Positions 25,955 through 37,645 of a stretch of DNA of 64,000 nucleotides are shown here, piece after piece. The notes under the pieces are model-generated. The model did not search any database and had not been told where the DNA came from. It saw nothing but the letters and a program-made list of their open reading frames with translations. Origin of the DNA: Histoplasma ohiense (taxonomy: Eukaryota; Ascomycota; Eurotiomycetes; Onygenales; Ajellomycetaceae); contig JAEVHH010000001.1 of the NCBI GenBank assembly GCA_017607445.1, forward strand, positions 1 through 64,000. The letters run 5' to 3'. How positions within the stretch are numbered: position 1 is the stretch's first letter; every line of letters starts with the position of its first letter. The position numbers were made by a program, and so were the translations under genes.

Positions 25955-26935
25955 TTTGAGTGGTTGTGAGACAGAACTGAAGGATAACTCAAAGAATCAA
26001 GATTAGTGATAAGAAAAACATTCTAAGAAATAGAAAGAGTACAAGAAGGATTTTATAACAGACACTGCTGAGAATCAATCAGAGATCAAGCAGAGAGATC
26101 AAAAAGAGATGACAGATGAGTTTGAGCTCAGCAATCAAATCAACAAGAAAATGATGTGATTAGCAGAGAAGAATAAAAGATGAAGATAAAGATGTAAAGA
26201 AAAAGTAAAAGACAAAGTAGATAACAGGCATGAAACTATAAGATAGCCAGTCAGATGATTGAGAGAGTGAAAGATCAAGAGATCAGATGAAAGGTTAAGA
26301 GATTAAAAGATTGAGAGGATCTAAGATCAAGAGAGTGAAAGATCTAGAAATATAACACAAAGAGAGAAAAAAGTAAAAGAAATATGATGAAACAGAAGAA
26401 AGAAGTTCTCTATAATGCAAACAGACAACATAACTCAGCAGCAACTATGACTGCAAGAGGCATACAGTCAGCCAGAGAATGACAAGAATGAAGATGTCAG
26501 AAATACTGTCAATAAAGAGATATCTAAGATCAAAGATGAAGATTAGACATGTAGCTAAATATAGCCAGACAGTGATTAAAGAGAAACAGTCTCTGAGAAC
26601 AAGAGATGATAACTGCTTAAATTAGATTGTGTTGTTATTTATTCATCTGAATGTTCAGTCAATGAGTGAAAGAACTGAGCAATTGATAAGTCTAAGTGAT
26701 AAACATGAAAGAATATTCTTGCATCCATCATGCTCTTCTGTGTGCAAAGCAGAATATCACTGTACTAAGTAAATCTCAAAGTAATTAAGTTATATATAGC
26801 CTTACTGTGGTTTGCAGAGTTGAGGGTTTATTTGACTAATCTTCAAGACAATGCTGTGAGAAACACACAGACATGTATCTTGTATGCTCTGCAGTACAGA
26901 CAGTAGAATATATAGAGTTATAATTCTTTTCTGAT
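25955..26935. other. Intergenic region, purine-rich, no gene seen
   Basis: The stretch 26060-26600 is rich in GA (AGAGATCAAGAGATCAGATG style). I find no coding frame or mobile element. It holds the upstream region of the SF1 gene. Confidence 0.45.
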
Positions 26936-26989
26936 TTGTGTGTCTCAAGGTTCAGAAGACCTGCCACACTTAACACTCACTGTACAAGC

Positions 26990-27114
26990 CACATAAACTG
27001 TACATTTTGCACTGACTGTACATTTTGCACCAACTGTACATTTTGCACTGACTGTACATTTTGCACTGACTGTACATTTTGCACTGACTGTACATTTTGC
27101 ACTGACTGTATAGA
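26990..27114. repeat. 18-bp tandem repeat (ACTGTACATTTTGCACTG)
   Basis: Seven near-identical units are in tandem. In one plus frame they read CTFCTD, in the minus frame QCKMYS; neither looks like a real protein. Confidence 0.9.
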
Positions 27115-27299
27115 TTATAAAAAAGAAAAAAACAGAGTGTAAGAGAAAGAATATAGAAAAGAAAAGAGAAGAAGTGTTTGAGCTGATAGAGACAAGAGTA
27201 TTGAAAAAAAATCAAAGCAGAGTACATGTAGATACAATGCTGGCAGTCAAGAATGTATCAGCTGAATCAAACATGCAGATTGTACTGATTACACTATCA

Positions 27300-27440
27300 G
27301 TGCAGATAATTGAATCAATTGAGCCAACTGTGCCAATTGAACTGATTATACTGATTGTACCAATTGAACCGATCGTACCGATTGAACCGATTGTACCGAT
27401 TGAACCGATCGTACTGATTGAACCAATTGTATCAATCAAG
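27300..27440. repeat. 18-bp tandem repeat (ATTGTACCGATTGAACCG)
   Basis: The units are made of two similar 9-mers, ATTGTACCG and ATTGAACCG. The central units keep intact CpG (CCGATCGTACCG) in a window otherwise almost without CpG, suggesting recent expansion or correction. Confidence 0.85.
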
Positions 27441-27799
27441 CCAATTATATCAATTGAGCTGATTGAGTCAACTGTACTGATTGTGCTATCTGTACTGCCT
27501 GCATAGGCTGTGCTGTCCTTGATGGTTACACTCATTAACACAGATGTACTCAGCAGACCGGCCTTGTGAAGCTGCTGAGAGGTTGTCAGATGATATACAG
27601 CCAGCCAGCTGTGCTATCTTGTGCAGTATCATGTGTAGAACTGCATGTGTTTCAGCAGTTCTACAAAGTCTGTAGAGATCAGAAATTCTAGATAGACAAC
27701 AGCTGTTGTCTGATTGTGTGACTGTGCTGCTGATCTCTTGAGTCAGTGAAGAAAGTGTCTCTGTGAGTGTTGACAGAGCATCAAATGCTCTGAGCTCTT

Positions 27800-28410
27800 A
27801 TTGTATTCACAGATATAGATGAGCCTCACATCCACATGCTGAAAACATCTGTGATATCAAGAGAAGTCTCCATGAGAGAAGTGGAGTGTGAGTCAGCAGT
27901 GAAGAGCATGCTGTGGTATGATGAGCTCTGAAGAGATCTTCATCTGATATTCCACAGTTGATCTGCTGAACCTTCAGCTCTGATATCAATCAGAGAGCTT
28001 TTCACAGACTTCTCCTCATTACTTTTGCCTTGTCTTCTGACTGAGCTGCTTAGCCACTGTGCAGACATCACTGACTGTGGATGAGATCTCAGATTCATAG
28101 ACTGAAGCTGCTATAGATGAGACTGTCTGCTTAGTCAGATGATCTGCTTTCTCATTGTTCTCAATTCTTATATGCTCAGAGGATCATTTCAGGCCAACAT
28201 TGTGCTGTCTGAGAAGCTCATGACAGTGATTGAAGGCTCAGTTTGAGATGGCTGCTGTATTGCTCTGTATGCTCTAGATGACTGAGGTGTTGTCAAGACA
28301 GAGCTAGATCTGAGAGTTGGTGCTGTCATCTGAAGTCATCAATGTATATATTGCTAAATTCAGAAATCAGCACAGCTTCATTCAGCAAGGTAGACAGAAT
28401 AATAAATTAC
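27800..28410 (-). pseudogene. LINE (Tad-like) 3' fragment with RNase H domain
   Basis: On the minus strand the frame contains CLDNTSVI followed by SIQSNTAAISN and then EHIRIENNEKADHLTKQ, the order of an RNase H domain in fungal non-LTR retrotransposons (D, then the H-G-x-x-N-E-x-A-D block, here H-I-R-I-E-N-N-E-K-A-D). Reverse transcriptase is absent, so this is a 5'-truncated copy inserted just downstream of the RecQ gene. The exact ends and any target-site duplication are not visible. Confidence 0.7.
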
Positions 28411-28587
28411 TATTAAAACATATCAGATTTATATAGACATGACAGCTGAAGAATCTAAGAATTGATTTCAATGATATGTGAATGCTAAATTTTTATCTGT
28501 CAAGAAATAACCAAGTTTAAAGATTTTGCAGTAAATAGTAAGAAACTCTTTAACAGTACAAAACTGTATCTATACACTGTCTTAGAG

Positions 28588-31500
28588 TTACTGACTAGAT
28601 AAGAGCATTTGAAACATCTGATCAGCAATTAATATAGCATTTGATGCTGTCACATCATACACCTCCCACTTTCTGCCCAGCCACTGCATATAGGCTGCCT
28701 CATCAGAAGGAACATATTCTTCAGTCAAATTGGAAAGATGACTTAATCTTCAAATCTGATTCTGATATATCACTCAGCATGCTGGTATGATCAGATCAGA
28801 GTAATTGCATCAATCATGGCTCTGCTGCTGGCACACTGTCTGTGGGTTGTAACAGCAAAAACACACTGTGTACATCTCTATCCAGCCCCCTCAGCAAAGG
28901 CTGTCCTGCTTGATCTGTCAATGAGCTCTGAAATACTTGAATTGTTGTGGGTTATTGCATGATTGAAAACCATGCTGTGTGTTGGGAAGGGCCCCTGCAT
29001 GGGGAAGAAGCTGACAGATCATGTATAGATCTCAGAGTTGTTGAAGATGACTCTGATACTTCTCAAAGAGATGCATCTTCTCTCATATCTGGCCAGCTCT
29101 AAGGTGGGCACCAATGATCAGATCAGTCAGATCATCCTTGAAGACAGTCTTCACAGAGTCAGTTGACTGTACAGATGAGCTTGATGATACAGATGAACTT
29201 GATGATATAAATGAGTTTGATGATACAGATGAGCTTGACTGTACAGACTGTACAGATGAGCTGACAAATGAGAGCTCTGTGATCTGACATTAATCACAGA
29301 GAACATGAGCATCCCCACATGGAATGACTACACCATTCAGAAAGTGAGAGAGTTCAGCAACTCAATATCAAGATTGATGAAGAAATGCATGCATGGTCTG
29401 TTTCTCATCAAATATTGAGACTTCATATTGAGTTGTCAATGATGGCATTCACTGTGATGACAAAAGAACAGCTGATCATCTGTTCTGATTGTCACAGCTC
29501 AGATATTCAGTCTTCTGTGCAAAGTTGATTATACTGCAAGATGCACTCAGATGAATGACCAGCTGTACAGCAGCATGATCAATGCCCATGTCAAAGACAG
29601 ATGTGGTGGTGACCAAGAGTGGCTCTTCTGTATGCCATTGTCTCAGAACAACAGTCTTATTCTCTGAAGTGGTGGAATGGGAATGATAATAGAGACAGTG
29701 AAGATGATGAATCATCTTCTTCATTTTCTGTCTGCTCTGACAGTAGATGATGGCACAGACAGATGAGTCCAACCTTCTTAGAGCATTCTGAATTCAGAAA
29801 ATTCCATAATTCAGCATCAGTTTCTGATTGAATGAACAGATGATCACTTCATAGAACAGATCATGTCAGATAATCATGCTGTGCACAATTCAGACACTCT
29901 GTACTAGTAAGACCTTCTCAAACTTCTCAATCAGACAGAAAGACAGTGTTTCAGTCAGAAACACAAACTGATATATCAGTTCTCACAACATGAGTAGTAG
30001 AGTGAGACTCTTTCAGTATGATGCAGCAGTGATGATCAGATGACACTCATCAAAGACCACACAGTCTAGCTGATTGACTATATACAGTTGAAGCAACAGA
30101 GAGTGAAAGTGTTGATTAACTGTCTGCTCCACCCTCACTATGATGAGGGAACAGAAGATGAAATCCTCAGCATCACAGATCTGATCTCAGACTCTGACAC
30201 TGATGTCAGCTGTCTGACACTGTTGTCTCATCTTCTTCTTGAGCACAATCAGTGGCAGTATCACCACTGTGGTGCCAGCATCAGAAAGTTGACAGGGGAG
30301 GAGGTAGAGCAGACTCTTTCCCTCATCAGTACAGAGAACTGTGATAATCTGATCAGCTTCATTGAGTATATGCTGCATTGTCTGCTTCTGTGCAGTGGAC
30401 TGATACTGAATGTGCTCCTCATACATATACTGCAGAATGAGATGTGTCTGTTCCATGATTCAATGTCAGCAACTGTGGGCTGGGACAATCTGATGAGTCA
30501 ATCACTGCACAAGTTGGGACTCCACCTCTGAATTCATTCATCAGTGTTTGAAGGAGCTTTTGTTCTCTTCTTCTCAGTTTGTCAGATTGATCAGCTGATG
30601 AGTGGATGAGTTGCTGACTCAGCTGAGATCTTGGATCAGAGTTGGAAATAGAGAGGAAGAAGCAGTCAGATGAAATGCAGTGAAATCATAGATGAGCTGA
30701 TGTCAGAGCTCACTGATATGCTGAAACTTCTGCAGCTCAGCATCTGTCAAGTCATCTTGAAAGTTGACAGTGTCACCATAGACACAGTTTTCTGTTCACA
30801 GTGTATGTGATGTCTGTCAGTGGAAGACAGTGAACATGCTGCTGATGGAATTCTCATCTCCATCTTCATTATCATCCTCAGCCAGTCAGAGGGAAGTGGC
30901 TGTGGTGAATTTTCTGATGACAATGCCCACAGTGATCTGTCATCACACACAGATGTGAATATGCTTGCCCAGGAACCACTTGCCCACAGAGACAATCACA
31001 TTGATCATACAGTCATCAGATCACAATGAACATCTCTGAAATCAGAGATAATTCAACATGATCTCTGAGATATTGATCTGCTGATGCAGTCACTGATGAA
31101 ATGATTGAACTAGTGTCAGAAACTGCACTGTGAGAGCTGCAATCTCTGAGAGAAGGAATCACACAGATCACTGTGATGTGTTGATCATGTTCAGAGATTT
31201 GTGATAGCTGATAATGAACAGCATGTGGCTGTTGTGAAGGAAGAGATTTCAGAACTTGAGGGTTGTGTTTCATCACTGCAGCTTCAGAAACTCTGTGTGC
31301 TGCAGCTGCTGCTCAGAACTGATGAAGAATGGAGTAAAAAGAGTGTTGAGGAATTGCTGAACAGCATTCTCATACTGATCAGCTGTGTCAGCTGATATCA
31401 TTCAGATGTCATCCACTGTCTGCTCTCAGAATGTCTGAAACAGTGCAGAGGTCTTGTCAACTCAGATGAACAATCAGCTGTTGAAGAGCTGCAGCTGAAA

Positions 31501-33279
31501 GATGTTTTGAAAGTCAGTGAGAAAGAAGTCATTCAGCTCTGCAGCATCTCAGTTGTTGACAAGATCTGACAGATCAAATCATGAGATCTGAGACACTGAG
31601 TACAAAGCATCACTGAGACAGAGCTCATTCTGAAAGATCTTGCAGGCCTGAGCCAAGCTCTGTCAGATGATGATGTGCAGATTGATCAGAGAGAAGACCA
31701 CATTCTGATAGATAAGAGTCAGCTCATTCTGATGTCAGCATATCAGTGCAGACAGAATCTCTGTGCAGATGATCTGAAATTCAAGCAGTTGATTCTTCAG
31801 CAGCTCAGTCATGAGACCAGCTGTGTTGTTGAGCATCCATTGATCTCAAATGGCCATCAGTGATGATGTGAGATCCAGGTTGGAATCCTCCACACACTGT
31901 TCCATCACATGTGTCAGAACAACAATCTGGCAGTTGTAGATGAGCTGGGACAGATATGATGTGTAGATGGACATGGATAACCACCACCACTGCTCAGAGT
32001 CTCAGAAGAGAATGGCAGCAAAGGAGATCAGAACAGAGTCAAAAGTGCAATAAGATATAGAATGCTGAATCACAGTCATGCAGAACTGTAAGGTCTTTTG
32101 ATCAAGCTGTCTATTCAGTTCATTCAGATTGTTCTGATTATTGACAGCTGATTGAACTATCTCAGCTGTCTCAGCTGTCTCTGTCATCTCTGCTCATAAC
32201 ATCTGCTGTTCATCAGTGAGCTTGAAGAGAGAATCTGATAAATGCTTCTGTTCAACAACATGCTCTCAATAGCAAATCAATCTCTGTCAAGTCTGAATGT
32301 AGTGTAAGTGGGTCTGTTTGTTCTGCAGAGCAGATATTGAATTCTGAGAGGCTTTCTCATGTGTAAAGATGTTGAGCAGTCAGATGTTGTGATGACTGAG
32401 CTGACATGCATTGAGAGTCTGATCATGCATCAGTATCATCATTGCACTCTTCAGAATGTGTCTGATACTGAAGCAAATTGTAATCAATCTGAGCTTCTCA
32501 GTTGACTGTGGCAGCTGGTAACTGACAGCAAGCTCATCAAGGATGATCCTCTGAAGATGAATGTGAATCTCAGTGGCTTTCATTCATGAAGTGATCTCAG
32601 AAATATGTTGAGGTTCACTCAGAGTGTTCTGATCAGAATGATTCTTCTTCAGACTGTTCTTGAATTGATTGAATATCTGTTTTCATGCTAGCTGAGGGAT
32701 GGTGGTGGTTGATCTGAGTGTGAATGTTGATGCTAAGTATGGGGCAGTTCTGGAAGCATTGGCATGTAACTCTACATATTGTTCTGATGTGACTGAGTCA
32801 GTTAACATCATGGTGAAGAACTGAACTCATTGACTTTAGCTGAAAAGACACTGAAAGTGTGTGTGGTGTCAGAGTATGAGGCTGTGATGAGATATCCATC
32901 ACTGATGCTCTTTATTGTAATGCTGTCGCATGCGGGTGTGGCTGGTGGTACAGTAATTACATGGCTTCAGATGGCAGATGAACTCTGATTGAGTTGGCAG
33001 TTCATGAATCTCAGAGATTTCATTGAGTGGATGTATAATCTCATCCACTGTATCTGTGACTGTTCAGAACTGATTATCTTACTCAATCATCTGACACTGA
33101 GCCCACTTCTGACAATGCTTTTCTAGTAGATGCCGTCTAAGATTCTGGTGGGTGTAGCAGGAACCATGTATTGTACAAAGCACAACACACCATTCAGATA
33201 GAATTCTAAGATATGACAGTGACACATCACACCCAGTCTTCACCACAGATGATAAAGATCTCAAACTTGTAATGAACAT
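28588..33279 (-). pseudogene. RecQ-family helicase with N-terminal zinc fingers, subtelomeric (TLH-like) pseudogene
   Basis: A single frame of 1564 codons runs from ATG 33279 to TAA 28588 without intron or frameshift, broken by many stops. Two C2H2-type fingers come first (C35, C41, H50, H55; a second near residues 100-125), resembling the finger region found on fungal subtelomeric RecQ proteins. The helicase core follows: Walker A TDEGKS near residue 976 (TGxGKS expected), intact FDECH near 1076, FDMGIDH near 1223 (FGMGIDH expected), and motif VI FAQKTEYLSCD (QExGRxxRD expected). A serine-rich 18-bp-repeat linker and a cysteine-rich tail end the protein. TLH genes of this type sit at chromosome ends in several fungi. 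It starts 72 bp from the 128-bp block-end element. Confidence 0.9.
29165..29262 (-). repeat. 18-bp repeat inside the RecQ coding region
   Basis: About five units of GATACAGATGAGCTTGAT encode a serine-rich linker (SSSVSS type) on the minus strand, between the helicase core and the cysteine-rich tail. Confidence 0.75.
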
Positions 33280-33350
33280 ATTCTGCTGATGATTAGGGTT
33301 ATGTAGATGAAATAAAGTATACTGTTGATACTGCTGACACAGCTGTGGAC

Positions 33351-33478
33351 AACTTTGAAGGTCAGTGGAGGTTTACTCCAAGTAACTCTAAGAAGGCTAG
33401 AATATTTCTGGTTAGTGTGAACTTAATTTGTTAGCAAAATGGGTGAACCCCAGTGGAGTTCAATGTGCAATAGTTATA
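33351..33478. repeat. 128-bp block-end element, copy 1
   Basis: It runs from AACTTTGAAGGTCAG to AATAGTTATA and matches 58155-58282 at most positions; differences are mainly transitions. It contains the imperfect palindrome TGAACCCCAGTGGAGTTCA. In both places it abuts telomere-like or TAS sequence on its right, so it marks the inner border of a subtelomeric block. Confidence 0.85.
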
Positions 33479-33705
33479 GTGGTTAGAGTTAGAGTTAGTG
33501 TTAAATTTTCAAGAAAAAACAAATTCTTTTTGTTTCACTGTATATAATTTCTAGCAATCAAAAAATTCATCAATTTTATCTCATTAAGTAATTGATAACA
33601 TTATATATATATAGACTGACTGTGTGATCATATATAAAACTGAGACTAAATATAAGATAAGATAGTTTTGTTAATAGAATATAGTTGTTTTAAAAAAGAA
33701 TTGAT
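33475..33705. repeat. TAS copy 2 (truncated)
   Basis: It begins with the TTAGAG motif and matches 3815-3930 plus 9963-10065 and 59462-59690. It contains the uninterrupted AATTG site used by A1. Homology stops near 33705, where an unrelated retrotransposon fragment begins. Confidence 0.85.
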
Positions 33706-33769
33706 ATTTTCATCTTAGAAGTTATTATTATTATTATTATTCTTCTATTATACTTATATATCTACAGTG

Positions 33770-35181
33770 TTTATGATATTATCTCAGAAGTAAATTGATG
33801 CTGTATTTATTTCTTTTATGAAGTGCATAAATTCTTCTGATTCTGTTATTTTAATTTTGATGTCTCTGATTTAATATTGTTATAATAATGCTTTTCAATT
33901 GATTAAAGAGTTAACTGTTTTTAATTATGAAAGATTCAGATAAATATCTTTATCTGCTAGATTAACAGAATGAAAGCTAAGTTTGTTTTCTCAAATTTCA
34001 TCTAGCTCATCATTGACTCTATAGATAGCATTAATAATATCATATCAATATTTTCATTGTTTATCAGAATATTGCACTTAAAATAGTGATTCAATCTGTT
34101 TTCATTCTTTAGAAGTAGTGTAAGTATGAGAGATATAATTGAAATCTGCTTCAGAATTGACTAGTCATTGAATCAGCTAAGAATTATTAGAGATCTTTAG
34201 TTGAATAGTAATGTACATATGAAATCTATTATCTAGTCATTTCTCATCATTTCAAGTCTTGATGATATGAGCTATCACAGATGTGGATTTCAGTTTGTTG
34301 ATAATTTGAGTTTGTTTTTTCTTTTTATTATAATTCATAAAAAAATCATCTGCTTCTTTACAGAATAGATAAAGATTATTATTCATACAGTGTTGATATT
34401 CTTCTATAATAAACTTTTCAGCTGAGATTAGATTCTGTTGAGTCTTTGAAAAAAAGTTATTAGAAGATTGTTTGATTCTGTATTTGTTATCATTTTTCTA
34501 ATATCTATTTTATAAAGAGAATTTTTATTTGTTATTACTTCTTCTAGTATGGCTTCTATTAACAGCTTGAATTCAAGCAACTAGCGCAATCAATTTGACT
34601 TGATTGATAGAAGAATCATAGTGAGTTTGAATTTGATCTTATATTTCTGATGATAGTTTAGCAAAGAATAATTGAGTAAATAGTTCTTCTATATTGATTG
34701 CTAGATCATCACAAATATCATTAAATCTGAAGACAAATTGTTGAACTGATTGATTCAGTAAGTGCTTTAATTCTTCAAAGTAAATTGCTGCTGTAAAGCT
34801 ATTGTTGTGAACATTCTTCAGATTATTATGCAGGAATTTCTTAAAGTTCTTTTATAAGAAAGATTGATTTAATCTTTCAAACTCTTTCTCTTTAGTAGCT
34901 CAAGTAGTTTTGATTATTTTTCACAATCATTTCAAAGTATAAATGATCTTGACTTCATTGATATCATATTGAGTTGAGTTCAACTTATATATACATTCAA
35001 GAGCTCTTATAAATATATTGTATTTATGTAAATTACTGCTATAATAGACAGATGAATCAGTGAGCTGAATTTTCTGCTGATTAGCTGAAACAGATATTGC
35101 AGATGCTGCTAACTCAACAACTACTGATTGAGAAGTATTTAAGAGTGAATTCATATCAGATATGATAATTAGAATACTCAA
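33770..35181 (-). pseudogene. Ty3-type gag-protease fragment (element D)
   Basis: The minus strand carries a decayed gag frame starting near 35181, a relic zinc knuckle near 34390 (LYLFCKEADDFFMNY, with cysteine, glycine and histidine positions mutated), and a protease active site LVNSEADFNYIS near 34160 (D-S-G expected, here N-S-E). This family differs from A and B. No LTRs could be paired, so it is listed as a fragment. Confidence 0.6.
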
Positions 35182-35547
35182 TTCTTGAAGAGATAAGAGA
35201 TTGAGTGAATCAAACTGTAAACAGTGATGTAAGAATTAGCTGTTTATATCACATGAGATTACTAAAACACTATATTATAGAATGTAAAAGTCAGATTAAA
35301 ACAGAATGATCTGCTAATCTCTAAAAGATTGAGTCAGCTGCTATCTATATATACAGTATTGTAAATAGATTGAACTTGCTATAATATAGATGATGTAGTA
35401 TCATACTAGTATGAGATAAGTGATAAGATAATATCTTGATTTCAAATCTGATATGATATTGACAGTGCTATATTCAATGATGTTAAATCTTTAAAGCTAT
35501 TGTTAATTTCAGTCTAGCACTGACATCTGAGTGTGGGTTTCTTACAT
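35182..35547. other. Sequence flanking element D, possibly its LTR or leader
   Basis: The sequence is AT-rich with no coding frame. It would be where the 5' LTR and leader of element D belong, but no second copy exists in the window to prove it. Confidence 0.3.
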
Positions 35548-35581
35548 TTTTATTTTCATTTTCATTGTTATTTTTATTTCA
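35548..35581. repeat. Short decayed telomere tract at the SF1 fragment junction
   Basis: Five or six hexamers (TTTTTA, TTTTCA, TTTTCA, TTGTTA, TTTTTA) immediately precede the point where homology to the SF1 helicase gene begins. The hexamers and their C-strand orientation match those in 2160-3810. Confidence 0.55.
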
Positions 35582-36076
35582 ATTGACTGCTTATCAAGAT
35601 CAGCTTTGAGCTGTGTTTGAATCATATTTTTTATAATTACTTTAAAATCAAAAACTGTGATGTATTTTTTCAGATTGCTGAAAGAGATCTACTGTTCAAT
35701 CTGATACTGAAAATACTAATCAGATTCAGAGTAATCTTCAATCTGAAAGATAATACAGTTGAAGTAATCAGAATATTATTTAAAGAAATTATTCATCAAA
35801 AAATTTGCAAAGTTGTGAAACTGTTGTATGAAATCTTCAAAAAAAATGTCAAAGTTCAGACTTCTAACAATTATGAAGACTTTGATAGATGATGAAGTGC
35901 TGAATAAAAATAGATTGCAGATGATATTGATTTAAATATACTGTGATTTAAAGTCTCAATCATTAAATATATTATAGATATGAATATTGTTGATATCTGT
36001 ATTGTATTATTTAAAAATATAATTGAATTCAAAAAGATAATAGAAATCATAGAGTTTTTTGAAGTGATATATCAAG
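35582..36076 (-). pseudogene. SF1 helicase fragment, copy 2, part 1
   Basis: It matches 24971-25466 of the complete SF1 pseudogene, with many extra C-to-T and G-to-A changes. The fragment is interrupted at 36077 by chromovirus B and continues at 51064. Confidence 0.88.
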
Positions 36077-36684
36077 TTGCTATCAAGTCTCTAACTCAGC
36101 AAGCTTCTCACTGGATATAAGATAAGATCAGAGCTTATATAGTGTTGCTGAGCTTGTTCACTGAATCAGAAGATAGTGCCACTATCACAGATTAAGATAT
36201 AATGTTAAGAGAAATATCTAGAATGACTAGCAATAGCTACAGCAGCAGTCTAAGATAGACAATAAAAATATCTAGTAGAGCTTACAAGATAGAGTAAATG
36301 CTTAAGATATACATCATGAAAAAGTATACTTAAGATGAGCTTATAGTCATACTATATAACTGAGTATAAGTAAAGATGTAGTAGAAATAAGAAGTAAGAA
36401 AGAAGTAAGAAAGAAGTAAAAAAGAAGTTGATCATGATCAAGAAGATAAACTTAGAGTTATTCTAAGAGTAATGAGTGTGTTTAAATATATTTGAGTTCT
36501 CATACAAAATATCTTACTCACTCTGCTCACTTGCTCACTTTGCTCACTGATGATCATGGTGAACATGATGATCAGAGTGAGCAGTTACATAATCTCATAT
36601 TAATCTCAGTCAAAAATTGTTTCATTTCTGCATTTCTTTGATTCTTACTCAATAAATTCTGATTTATGCTGCAGATTTATAACA
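36077..36684 (-). repeat. 3' LTR of chromovirus B
   Basis: This 608-bp LTR matches 50456-51063. It is the more AT-rich of the pair. Confidence 0.88.
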
Positions 36685-36813
36685 TCATCCTCTTTCTCTC
36701 TTTATAAGCTGTTTCAGTGAGTGTATAAATAAGTGACTGAGTTTTCTTTTGTATTTTCTGTGAGTAAGATTTTTCTTCTGAATTGCAGTATAACATCTTC
36801 CTCTCTTCATTGA

Positions 36814-37374
36814 GCTTGGCTTGCTGATATCATTGTTACTCAAGGTTTCATTATACCCATTTGTTGCAATCACTGTTTTGAACTTGACATTGCATGTCAT
36901 GTTCTTCCTCCACATAAAAAATGCTCAGAGTGTATCTGTCATGATCATCATTGTGAATGAGAGTTGGTTTCTGAAGAAGAGTGGTTGAAACTAAATTGTG
37001 TCAAGAAAAAAATGAAATTGAATATTCAAGTAAGTGAGAATTCAGTGAGCAAATTGAGTGCTTGTCTGAATGAACTTAGTGATTCTCTGTTGAAGGTCAT
37101 TACAAAATTGAAACAGTTAAAATGAAGTGTGGATTTTCTTGAAGATTGTCAGTTCAAGTTTCTTTGAAGAGATCTGGAAGTTCTTGAGTTCTTAGATGAA
37201 GAGAAATCTTTCACTTCTTCTGTTGAAATTGATTCTTCTATTCTTGATGTCACTGATTATCTCATTTCTTTCAATGATATCATTTTTTTAGATTTTCTTG
37301 GTCCTTCTGTGGTTTCTGCCACTGAAAAAATCAAATCGCATCCTTCACATTCTTCAAATTCTCCATAGATTCCC
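36814..37374 (+). pseudogene. Antisense ORF in chromovirus B: Zn(2)Cys(6)-like cluster plus coiled coil
   Basis: On the strand opposite to gag-pol, between the chromodomain and the 3' LTR, one frame runs about 185 codons with only TGA as internal stops, ending in TAG at 37366. It reads CNHCFELDIAC then HVLPPHKKCSECICHDHHC, exactly C-x2-C-x6-C-x8-C-x2-C-x6-C, the spacing of the fungal Zn(2)Cys(6) binuclear cluster. A predicted coiled coil follows (SEEEWLKLN, then leucine- and lysine-rich heptads). No initiator ATG is visible; it may lie in the LTR or be mutated. It could be an accessory protein of the element that binds DNA or nucleic acid. Confidence 0.6.
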
Positions 37375-37645
37375 AGGTGTTTTCTGAGATATCATATTCT
37401 TTCCATTTTATCAGATAGTAATTCTTGTTGCTAATTTTTTGTTTTCTCAGTATTTTCTCAACTTCATATTCTGATTCTTCAGTGTTGATTTCTGTCCAGT
37501 ATTGTTCTGTATTTTCAGGCGCTTTTTCCAGTAGTGAAACATGGAAATTCAGATGTATAGACACAGTGTTCAGTAGCTTAAGTCTGTAATTAACTGATCT
37601 GATTTTCTGCAAGATTTTGAAGAATTCTAATTTTTTAAAGTTCAA
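37331..37645 (-). pseudogene. Chromovirus B integrase C-terminus with chromodomain
   Basis: The frame reads LNFHVSLLEKAPENT, the conserved integrase C-terminal FHVSLL block, then EYEVEKILRKQK and YYLIKWKEYDISENTWE, a chromodomain with its aromatic cage tyrosine and tryptophans intact. It ends at 37331. This 104-codon piece is the best-preserved part of B pol. Chromodomains bind methylated histone H3 tails and would direct insertion into silent chromatin. Confidence 0.88.

Noticed and set aside
26990..27440. CRISPR-like array
   Set aside because: The repeats are contiguous, with no variable spacers, and the sequence is eukaryotic.
30088..30531. A 147-codon plus-strand open frame
   Set aside because: It is the antisense of the RecQ helicase core, which carries recognisable motifs on the minus strand.
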